From Pelomonas parva (GTDB taxonomy: Bacteria; Pseudomonadota; Gammaproteobacteria; Burkholderiales; Burkholderiaceae_C): a DNA stretch of 64,000 nucleotides. Below the pieces are notes generated by a model, which made no database searches, was not told where the DNA came from, and was given only the letters and a program-made list of their open reading frames with translations. Positions within the stretch are counted from its first letter, which is position 1. The number at the start of each line of letters is the position of its first letter. This document shows positions 57,227 through 64,000 of the stretch, piece by piece. The DNA lies in NCBI RefSeq assembly GCF_043555835.1, contig NZ_JBIGHV010000002.1, positions 310,001 to 374,000 of the forward strand, in the 5' to 3' direction. Both the position numbers and the translations under genes were made by a program.

Positions 57227-58005
57227 TGCTTCAAGACCAAGCCCACGGTCTGCGCCGCCTGTTCGCGGCGTCCAAGACGCGCTTCGTGCCCGTCGTCAGC
57301 AACCCGCGCGTCATGGGCTCCGGCGTGCTGCTCGAAGGCCTGTGCGCCGCCTTTGCCGAGCTGAACCTGCAGACGCTGGTGGTCGACGCCGGCGAGCAGT
57401 CGCCGCGGCCGTCCGAGCTGGCGCAGGTGGACTTGTCCAACTGCATCGAGCGGCTGTCGCCCAGGGTGTCCTACCTCGCTGCTCGCGGCCTGCCGCTGCG
57501 CTACATCAACGCCAACGGTTCGGCGGCCGCCTTCCTGGAGGCCGTGGCCGCCGCCGCGCCTGACGCCGACGTCATCCTGCTGCACGCGCCGGCGGCCGAG
57601 CTGGCCCGCGTCGTCGCGCTGCGCGAGGTGCGCCCGCTGCTGCTGGCCGACACCGACCCGGCGAGCGTGACTGAAGCCTACGCAGGCATGAAATGGCTCA
57701 CGCAGCGCGCCGGGTTGATGGTCTACAGTCTGTTGATGGCCTGCCACCCCCAGCTGCGCGTGGCCACCCGCATCGCGCAACAGCTCCACTCCTGCGCCGA
57801 CGGCTTCCTCGGCGCGGTGCTGCGCGACTGGGCCTGCCTCGACCCCCGTGCCTCCCAACAGGCGTCGCTGACACCCGAGCTGCGTCATCTGGCCCGCGAG
57901 CTGCTGCTTGCTGCACCTCCGGGCGCGGCGCTTGACGCCTCCTCCGACGCGACCCCGCTGCGCCCGGCGCGCAAGGCGTCCAATCCCTTCATCGCTGCGC
58001 ATTGA
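57226..58005 (+). CDS. flhG: FlhG-like protein without a P-loop
   Basis: A 259-residue protein in the conserved flhF-flhG-fliA position. Normal FlhG is a MinD/ParA-type ATPase with a deviant Walker A (KGGVGKT). Here the corresponding segment reads VVSNPRVMGSGVLLEGLCAA, so the lysine signature is missing, although the following strand LQTLVVDAGE is MinD-like. The N-terminus DQAHGLRRLF fits the FlhF-activating peptide of FlhG. It is probably a divergent FlhG that may not hydrolyse ATP; reading frame and codon use look intact, so it is not a pseudogene. Confidence 0.72.
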   Translation: MLQDQAHGLRRLFAASKTRFVPVVSNPRVMGSGVLLEGLCAAFAELNLQTLVVDAGEQSPRPSELAQVDLSNCIERLSPRVSYLAARGLPLRYINANGSAAAFLEAVAAAAPDADVILLHAPAAELARVVALREVRPLLLADTDPASVTEAYAGMKWLTQRAGLMVYSLLMACHPQLRVATRIAQQLHSCADGFLGAVLRDWACLDPRASQQASLTPELRHLARELLLAAPPGAALDASSDATPLRPARKASNPFIAAH

Positions 58006-58022
58006 CCTCGCCGGAGTCCGTC

Positions 58023-58736
58023 ATGTACACGCCCAAAGGCCGCCTCGACAACAGCACGCTGATCAAGCAGTACAGCCCGCTGGTCCGACGCCTGGCGCAC
58101 CAGATGATCGCCAAGCTGCCGGCCAACGTGGAGGTGAACGACCTCATCCAGGTGGGCCTGATCGGGCTGACCGACGCGCTGTCGCGCTTCGACGCCGAGC
58201 AGGGCGTGCAGTTCGAGACCTTTGCCACCCAGCGCATCCGCGGCGCCATGCTCGACGAGCTGCGCGGCGGCGACTGGATGAGCCGCGGCACGCGCCGCCA
58301 GCAGCGCGAGATCGAGGTGGCCGTGCACAAGGTCGAGCAGCGCCTGGGCCGTGCACCGCACGAGGCCGAGATCGCCGCCGAGATGGGCTTGCCGCTGGCC
58401 GAGTACCAGGACTTGCTCTCCAAGGTGCGCGGCACCCAGCTGGTCTACCTGGAAGACATGTCCGGCGATGACGGCGACAACGACTACCTCGACCGCCATG
58501 TCGCCGACGAGAACAGCGACCCCGTGGCCCAGCTGCAGGACCACCGCATGCGCGAGGCGCTGGTGGCGGCCATCAAGAACCTGCCCGAGCGCGAGCAGTT
58601 CGTGATGAGCATGTACTACGAGCAGGACATGAACCTCAAGGAGATCGCGGCCGTGCTCAAGGTCACGGAGTCCCGCGTCTGCCAGTTGCACAGTCAGTCG
58701 ATTGCAAGGTTGCGCGTTAAGCTGCGTGATTGGTAG
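58023..58736 (+). CDS. fliA: Flagellar sigma factor FliA (sigma-28)
   Basis: Directs late flagellar transcription; 237 residues, near the 239 of E. coli. Region 2 has VEVNDLIQVGLIGLTDALSR, region 3 lies at about 95-150, and region 4 has LKEIAAVLKVTESRVCQLHS. ATG 58023 is chosen because GGAG precedes it by 7 nt; a TTG 21 nt upstream overlapping the flhG stop is the alternative. Its predicted targets within the window are fliS, fliD, two flagellins and perhaps fliE. Confidence 0.95.
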   Translation: MYTPKGRLDNSTLIKQYSPLVRRLAHQMIAKLPANVEVNDLIQVGLIGLTDALSRFDAEQGVQFETFATQRIRGAMLDELRGGDWMSRGTRRQQREIEVAVHKVEQRLGRAPHEAEIAAEMGLPLAEYQDLLSKVRGTQLVYLEDMSGDDGDNDYLDRHVADENSDPVAQLQDHRMREALVAAIKNLPEREQFVMSMYYEQDMNLKEIAAVLKVTESRVCQLHSQSIARLRVKLRDW

Positions 58737-58786
58737 GGAACGCCGTCGGTCGCGCTCCCATCGCACAAGAACGAGGGACAAGCGCA

Positions 58787-60133
58787 ATGCTGAAATGGTT
58801 CAAGGCCGGTAGCACGTCCGCCGTGGTTCCGCATGAAGAGCCGGTGCGACGCGACGACAGCGCGGCGCTGAACGTCGTCAAGGGCCTTGCGCGTTCCATT
58901 TCAACCGTCGGCAAGGATGCCGCCGAGGTTCGCGGTGCACTGGAAGACACGCAGCGCGTCGTGCAGATGCAGGGTCAGGCGATGAAGGCGCTGGCCCAGC
59001 AGCTCAACGAGATCGGCCAGGCGCAAGCGGCCATCGCGAACGCCACCGCCCAGAGCGCGGCCGCCGTGCAGCGCGCGCGCGGCGCCTTGGGTGTCGTCGG
59101 TGGCGAAGTCACGGGCATCGCGTCCACGCTGGCCCAGGTGTCCGACGCCGCCGCCGAAATCACCAAGATCTCGCTGCAGACCCGGCTCGTCGCCTTCAAC
59201 GCGGCCGTCGAGGCCAAGCATGCCGGTGACGCCGGCCGCGGCTTTGCCGTCGTCGCCGAGGCGGTCAAGGCGCTGGCCGGCCAGGTCGAGGCCTCGTCCA
59301 AGGCCATCGTCAAGGCGGTGACCAGCCTGCAGGAGCGCATCGACCGCTTCAGCGACGAGCTGACCGAGAACCCGAACAAGCCCAGCCAGATCCATGCCGC
59401 CTTCCACGAGGTCGAGGAGGACGTGCAGCGCATCTCCACATCCGCTGCAGAGAGCGGCCGCCAGATGGGCCTGCTCAATGAGCGCGCCCACGAACTGGAG
59501 CGCGAGGTGCTGGAGGCCACGCACGGCCTGAAGGTCGCCTTCGACGGCAGCGACCGCTTCCTGCGCATGTCGGAGGACCTGGTCGAGCAGATCGCGTCCA
59601 GCGGCGTCGAGGTCGACGACATGCCCTTCATCCGCACGGCGCAGCAGGCAGCCGCCGAGATTGCCGAACTGCTGGAAGGCGCGCTGCGCGACGGCCAGAT
59701 CAGCGAGGCCGACCTCTTCGACGAGGGCTACCGCGCCGTCGACGGCACCAACCCGCAGCAGCACACCACGCGCTTCTGCCAGCTGACCGACCGGCTCTTC
59801 CCGGCCGTGCAGGAGAAGGCGCTGGGCTTCAGCGACAAGATCGTCTTCTGCATCTCGGCCGACCGCAACGGCTACATCGCGACGCACAACCGCAAATACT
59901 GCCAGCCGCAGCGCCCGGGCGATACGGTCTGGAACACGGCCAACAGCCGCTACCGCCGCATCTTCAATGACCGCACCGGCCTGGCGTCGGCGCGCAATAC
60001 CAAGTCCTTCCTGCTGCAGACCTACCGGCGCGACATGGGTGGCGGCCGCTTCGTGCTGCTGAAGGAGGCGGCGGCGCCGATCATCGTCAACGGCCGCCAT
60101 TGGGGCGGCCTGCGCCTCGCATTTAGCTTTTAG
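58787..60133 (+). CDS. Soluble MCP-like protein with C-terminal domain
   Basis: A 448-residue cytoplasmic protein without membrane segments. Residues about 30-200 form a helical coiled coil with a diverged chemoreceptor signalling tip (LQTRLVAFNAAVEAKHAGDA and GRGFAVVAEAVKALA), so it should contact CheA/CheW. The last 190 residues form a separate domain with CISADRNGYIATHNRKYCQP and DMGGGRFVLLKEAAAPIIVN, resembling a sensor (Cache/PAS-like) fold. That order, signalling before sensing, is reversed relative to ordinary MCPs. ATG 58787 has GAGGGA upstream. It lies 50 nt after fliA. Confidence 0.85.
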   Translation: MLKWFKAGSTSAVVPHEEPVRRDDSAALNVVKGLARSISTVGKDAAEVRGALEDTQRVVQMQGQAMKALAQQLNEIGQAQAAIANATAQSAAAVQRARGALGVVGGEVTGIASTLAQVSDAAAEITKISLQTRLVAFNAAVEAKHAGDAGRGFAVVAEAVKALAGQVEASSKAIVKAVTSLQERIDRFSDELTENPNKPSQIHAAFHEVEEDVQRISTSAAESGRQMGLLNERAHELEREVLEATHGLKVAFDGSDRFLRMSEDLVEQIASSGVEVDDMPFIRTAQQAAAEIAELLEGALRDGQISEADLFDEGYRAVDGTNPQQHTTRFCQLTDRLFPAVQEKALGFSDKIVFCISADRNGYIATHNRKYCQPQRPGDTVWNTANSRYRRIFNDRTGLASARNTKSFLLQTYRRDMGGGRFVLLKEAAAPIIVNGRHWGGLRLAFSF

Positions 60134-60155
60134 GCGGCAACCGCCGAAGAGCGAT

Positions 60156-62000
60156 CTACTCCGCGATGCACGCGCGGTTCTTGCCCGTGTGCTTGGCCTC
60201 GTAGAGAGCCACATCCGCGCGGTCCAGTGCGGCTTCCAGCGTCTCGCCGGCGCGGTACAGCGTGACACCGGCCGAGAAGGTCACGAAGACATCCTTGCCC
60301 TCGTGGTTGAACAGCGCCGATGACAGCGAGCGTTGCAGGCGCACCAGCACCGCCTGCGCCTCATCCAGCGGCGTATTGGGCAGCATCAGCACGAACTCCT
60401 CGCCACCGTAGCGCGCCACCATGTCGCCCGGGCGCAGCGAGGCCTGCGTGCGCTCGGCCAGCGACTTCAGCGCGATGTCGCCGGCGTGGTGGCCCAGGCT
60501 GTCGTTGAGCTTCTTGAAGTTGTCGATGTCCAGCAGCGCCAGTGCCACGCGAGTTGACTCGCGCTCCGACTTGGCCTGCTCGATGCCGAACGCCTGGATG
60601 AGGCCGCGGCGGTTGGCGACCTGGGTGAGCTGGTCGGTGTGGACCTCGCTGGACAGCCGGCGTAGTTCGCCCTCCAGTTCGTCGACGCGCTGCGTCAGCG
60701 CGGCAGCGCGGTCGTGCTCCAGCGTCAGCCGCTGCTGCGTCTGCGAAACCAGGCCTTGCACGCTGCGGCTTTCCTCCACCATCTCGCGCACGGTACCGGC
60801 CAGGCTCTCCAGGGAGTCGGCCTGCTCGATGGCGTTGGCATAGCGGCCCACGTTGTTCTGGAAGCGGTCAGTGTGCTGGCCTAGCTCGCCCAGCTCGGTC
60901 AGCATGCGCTGGATCAGTCCCTTGAGGGAATCGCGCGCCTTGGAGCGCTCGTCGCGCAGCGCGCGCTGGCGCTCGCGCGTGCCGCTCAGCAGCTCGGACA
61001 CGGTGCGCACACCGCGACCTGACAGGCCTTGCGCCAGCGTCTGGTTCATCGCCTCGGCCTGGCCACGTGCCCAGGAGTCGTCCTCGGCCAGGTCCACCAG
61101 GCTGCCGCTCAGCTCGCGGCACAGGCCGCCGAGTTCGTCGAACAGATGGCGGCGGTGGTCCAGCAGGTGGCGGGCGCGCAGGCACAGCGCGGCCATCTGC
61201 GTGGCGCGCTCGGGGCTGGCGCCGCTGGCCTTCAGCTCGGCCTGAGCTGCGTCCAGCTCGCGCATCAGCGCGTCGGCCGGTGCCGCGTCGGTCTGCGGCG
61301 AGCGCAGCGCGTGGCGCACGGTGGCATTGAGTTCGTCGCCGATGTCCTGCCAGGGCGCCAGGTCTACCGGCGGCGTGCCGTTGTCGGTGGCTCGGCCCAG
61401 GTTGTCGCCAAAGCCGCTACTCTCACGGAAGCCGCTCTCGGCAAAGGCGCTGTCGACGAAGAACTGGCTGGGCGTGCCACCGTCGTCATCAGTCTCGACC
61501 TCGCTGCCGTCCCCGTCCTTGTCCCAGCTGGCGATCAGCTGCGACAGGCGCTTGACGAGCTTGCTGCTGTCGCTGCGGCCCAGCTCCAGCACGCGGTTGA
61601 TGCCGTCCTTCTTGCGCGCCAGCGTCCAGTGCTTGCCGCCGCGCTCCAGGCCGCGCACCAGCCGCTCGATGGCCTGCACCAGCGCCTCGGCCTGGGCGCC
61701 CGGGCCGGCCACCTCCAGCAGCTTGTCGACCTGGCGTTGCAGCTCGTCGTAGCGCTGCTCGCGCAATGTCGCCTGCAGATCCTGCCGCTGGGTGCCCGAG
61801 GGCAGGGCCAGGCTGATGAGCTTGGACATCAGCTGCTGCGCGCGCTCCGGCACGACGCTGCTCGTGGCGGGCGCAGGCTCGCCGCCGGCCTCGATGGCGT
61901 AGGCGCGTGCGTAGTTCTCGGGGGTGGGCTCCAGCCGCGCCTGGGCCAGGCGTTGCAGCGCGGCCTTGGCCAGTTGGGCCGGAGGCAGTTGCGAGCGCAT
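60156..62000 (-). CDS. Diguanylate cyclase with long helical N-terminus
   Basis: A 614-residue GGDEF protein that makes c-di-GMP. No membrane segment is seen. Residues about 1-440 are mostly helical with coiled coil near 370-440. The GGDEF domain has the active site YGGEEF, an I-site RPGD five residues before it, and LDIDNFKKLNDSLGHHAGD. It overlaps the stop/start region of the upstream GGDEF-EAL gene (1 nt), so the two are probably co-transcribed. Its end converges with the MCP-like gene 22 nt away. Confidence 0.92.
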   Translation of the reverse strand: MRSQLPPAQLAKAALQRLAQARLEPTPENYARAYAIEAGGEPAPATSSVVPERAQQLMSKLISLALPSGTQRQDLQATLREQRYDELQRQVDKLLEVAGPGAQAEALVQAIERLVRGLERGGKHWTLARKKDGINRVLELGRSDSSKLVKRLSQLIASWDKDGDGSEVETDDDGGTPSQFFVDSAFAESGFRESSGFGDNLGRATDNGTPPVDLAPWQDIGDELNATVRHALRSPQTDAAPADALMRELDAAQAELKASGASPERATQMAALCLRARHLLDHRRHLFDELGGLCRELSGSLVDLAEDDSWARGQAEAMNQTLAQGLSGRGVRTVSELLSGTRERQRALRDERSKARDSLKGLIQRMLTELGELGQHTDRFQNNVGRYANAIEQADSLESLAGTVREMVEESRSVQGLVSQTQQRLTLEHDRAAALTQRVDELEGELRRLSSEVHTDQLTQVANRRGLIQAFGIEQAKSERESTRVALALLDIDNFKKLNDSLGHHAGDIALKSLAERTQASLRPGDMVARYGGEEFVLMLPNTPLDEAQAVLVRLQRSLSSALFNHEGKDVFVTFSAGVTLYRAGETLEAALDRADVALYEAKHTGKNRACIAE

Positions 62001-64000
62001 CAGCGTTGCCCGCGGGTCACGTCAACGCTGCCGTCCGCCTGCGTGATCCATGGCGCCTTGCGCGGCAACACGGTCAGCGCGATCCAGCGCTCCAGCTCGT
62101 CGGGCGGCAGTGCCTTGCTGAACAAAAAGCCCTGCATCAGCGAGCAGCCCAGGCGGTGCAACACCTCCATCTGCCGCAGCGTCTCCACGCCTTCCGCGAT
62201 AACGCGCAGACCGAGCGCACGGGCCAGTGCAATGATGGCCGTGACGACGGCCGAGCTTTGCGGCGTGATGCCGAGATCGCGCACGAAGGTGCGGTCAATC
62301 TTCACTTCCGAGATCGGCAGCGTGGTCAGGTAGGCCAGCGATGAATAACCCGTGCCGAAGTCGTCGATGGAGATTTCCACGCCCACTTCGTTCAGGCGGT
62401 GCAGAGACGGGATGACGTTCTGCAAGTCCTTCATCAGGTTGTTCTCGGTGATCTCAAGCTGGATGGACCGATGCGGCACGCCATAGGCGCTGACGCACTG
62501 GTGGATGTGCTCGACGAGATCGGTCCGCTCGAACAGCCTGCTAGGGAGGTTGACGGCGATGGAGTCGGCGAAGCCGAATTGCAGCGACCACAGCTTGGCC
62601 TGGCGGGCGGCTTCCTTCAGCGCCCACTCGGACAGCGGCACGATGAGGCCGGTTTCCTCGGCCAGCGGGATGAAGTCGGCCGGTGGCACCAGCACGTTGC
62701 CGCGCTGCCAGCGCATCAGCGCCTCGGCGCCCACCATGCGGGCGGCGCGCACGTCGATCTTGGGCTGGTAGTGCAGCACGATCTCGTTGCGCTCCAGCGC
62801 CTTGTGCAGCGCACTTTCCAGCTCCAGCTTCTGCTTGCCGTGGCCGGCCAGTTGCGGCGAGTAGATGGCCGAGGCGTTGCGGCCCTGGCTCTTGACGGCG
62901 TACATCGCCACGTCGGAATTGCGCAGCAGGTCGGCCATGCTCTGGCCGTCGCGCGGGTAGATGGCGATGCCGACGCTGGCCGTGACGAAGCATTCCTGGC
63001 CGCCCACGAAGATGGGTTCGCGGAGCGCCTCCAGCACGCGCTGGGCGACGCGTTCGGCGTCGCGCTCGTCGGCCACCTCGGGCAGCAACGCCACGAACTC
63101 GTCACCGCCCAGGCGGCCCACGGCCTCCAGGCCTCGGTGGCTGCGGTTGCCCAGGCCTTCGAGCACGCCTTCCATGATCTGGTCGGAATGGCGCACGCAG
63201 CCGCGCAGACGCCGGCCGACCTCGATGAGCAGTTCGTCGCCGGCCGCATGGCCCAGCGTGTCGTTGATGACCTTGAAGCGGTCCAGGTCGATCAGCAGCA
63301 GGCCGACCTCATGGCCACCGCGGCGGGCGCTCTCGATGGCGCGCTCGACGCGCCAGATCAGTTGCCGTCGGTTGGGCAGGCCGGTCAGCGCGTCGAAGTG
63401 CGCCAACTGGCGGATGCGGTCCTCCGCCTGGCGGCGGTCGGTCACGTCCTGCAGGATGCCGGTGTAGCCGTTGACGCCGCCCTGCTCGTTGAACTCGGGC
63501 TCGGCCTCGATGTGGACGACGCGCTGGCGGCCGTCGGGCAGCGTCAGCGGCAGGTCGGTGATCAGCACCGACGTGTGCGCGATGACATCGCGCAGCAGGC
63601 GCAGGAAGACGTGGCGGTCATCGCCCGGCACCATGCGCATGACGCTGAGGAAGTCCAGCCGGTCCTGCGGGCCGCGGCCGAAGACGCGCAGGCCTTCCGC
63701 CGAGATCAGGAAGCTGCCGGGCACGCCGCGCCACCACTCGAAACTGCCCATGCGCGCCAGGTCCTGGGCGCGCGCCAGCTTGGCCTTGCTGCGTTCCAGT
63801 TCGTTGCGCGTGCGTGAGCTGCGGAGCAGGTAGCGCAACCGCCCGTCCAGCAAGCTCCACTGCGGCGACTTGACGAAGAAATCGGTCGCGCCGGCCTGGT
63901 AGGCGCGGTTGATGGAGGCCTCGTCGTCCAGGCCGGTCAGCATCAGCACGGGCAGGGACTCGAAGCCCGGCGTCGCGCGCAGCAGCGCGCAGGTCTCGAA
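62000..64000 (-). CDS. REC-PAS-GGDEF-EAL protein, N-terminus cut by window edge
   Basis: At least 666 residues are visible; the frame is open to the window edge. The end of a receiver-like domain (LMLTGLDDEASINRAYQAGA, FVKSP) is followed by a PAS domain (about 65-185 from the edge), GGDEF (RLGGDEF) and EAL (GAEALMRWQ, IDDFGTGYSSLAYL, VIAEGVET), so the phosphodiesterase half looks catalytic. Between the Asp and the GGDEF motif there is an inserted segment of about 20 residues (EGVLEGLGNRSHRGLEAV) not seen in usual domains. Which activity dominates is unknown. Confidence 0.92.
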   Translation of the reverse strand, partial: FETCALLRATPGFESLPVLMLTGLDDEASINRAYQAGATDFFVKSPQWSLLDGRLRYLLRSSRTRNELERSKAKLARAQDLARMGSFEWWRGVPGSFLISAEGLRVFGRGPQDRLDFLSVMRMVPGDDRHVFLRLLRDVIAHTSVLITDLPLTLPDGRQRVVHIEAEPEFNEQGGVNGYTGILQDVTDRRQAEDRIRQLAHFDALTGLPNRRQLIWRVERAIESARRGGHEVGLLLIDLDRFKVINDTLGHAAGDELLIEVGRRLRGCVRHSDQIMEGVLEGLGNRSHRGLEAVGRLGGDEFVALLPEVADERDAERVAQRVLEALREPIFVGGQECFVTASVGIAIYPRDGQSMADLLRNSDVAMYAVKSQGRNASAIYSPQLAGHGKQKLELESALHKALERNEIVLHYQPKIDVRAARMVGAEALMRWQRGNVLVPPADFIPLAEETGLIVPLSEWALKEAARQAKLWSLQFGFADSIAVNLPSRLFERTDLVEHIHQCVSAYGVPHRSIQLEITENNLMKDLQNVIPSLHRLNEVGVEISIDDFGTGYSSLAYLTTLPISEVKIDRTFVRDLGITPQSSAVVTAIIALARALGLRVIAEGVETLRQMEVLHRLGCSLMQGFLFSKALPPDELERWIALTVLPRKAPWITQADGSVDVTRGQR

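Noticed and set aside
57226..58005. flhG-like gene as a pseudogene
   Set aside because: The frame is intact with normal codon use, overlaps flhF and fliA in the standard way, and retains N-terminal FlhG features; divergence is more likely than decay.

Overview
The window is GC-rich, densely coded DNA, very probably a chromosome segment of a betaproteobacterium of the order Burkholderiales (Rubrivivax/Roseateles/Pelomonas-like). The reasons are inference from gene content: an FlhDC master regulator together with FlhF and FliA, a CheZ phosphatase, a PEP-CTERM protein, an ECF sigma/Ser-Thr kinase pair and many cyclic-di-GMP proteins. No rRNA, tRNA, CRISPR array, insertion sequence or prophage gene was seen.

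Layout. 1-3106 (-): a hybrid histidine kinase followed by a response-regulator diguanylate cyclase that runs off the left edge. 3230-12043: a lipoprotein 5'-nucleotidase (-), a TonB-dependent receptor (+) with a good terminator, a succinate-semialdehyde dehydrogenase (-) and alanyl-tRNA synthetase (+). 12046-15504 (-): an ECF sigma factor followed by a membrane Ser/Thr kinase with a repeat domain. 15588-19191 (-): a chemotaxis operon (CheZ-like, CheY-like, CheA, CheW). 19391-25763 (+): a two-component pair (REC-histidine kinase and LuxR-type regulator), then a tripartite ABC exporter (membrane fusion protein, ATPase, two permeases). 25885-26751 (+): a secreted DUF4394/PEP-CTERM protein, followed by a hairpin-rich intergenic stretch.

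26970-58736 is a large flagellar region. The minus-strand block fliF-G-H-I-J-K-L-M-N-O-P-Q-R builds the MS ring, C ring, export ATPase complex and export gate. fliE lies divergently. A Phd/PIN toxin-antitoxin module follows fliE. Then come (-) fliS-fliT-ycgR-fimT, fliD and three tandem flagellin genes; several of these units have recognisable FliA (sigma-28) promoters and terminators. On the plus strand lie a small TPR protein, flhDC, a membrane-anchored methyltransferase-like protein, motAB, cheY-cheZ, and flhB-flhA-flhF-flhG-fliA. The right end (58787-64000) has a soluble MCP-like protein with a C-terminal extra domain, a GGDEF diguanylate cyclase and a REC-PAS-GGDEF-EAL protein cut by the window edge.

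Together the genes describe a regulatory cascade: FlhDC at the top, the basal body/export apparatus and FliA in the middle, and flagellin, cap, chaperones and YcgR late. Chemotaxis and c-di-GMP modules tune motor output. The more unusual items are a second, short CheZ-like protein, an FlhG homologue without a P-loop, an Hpt domain whose phospho-acceptor His is Arg, an exporter subunit without a normal start codon, a GGDEF domain with a loop insertion, a pseudopilin gene at the end of a late flagellar operon, and an array of intergenic hairpins.
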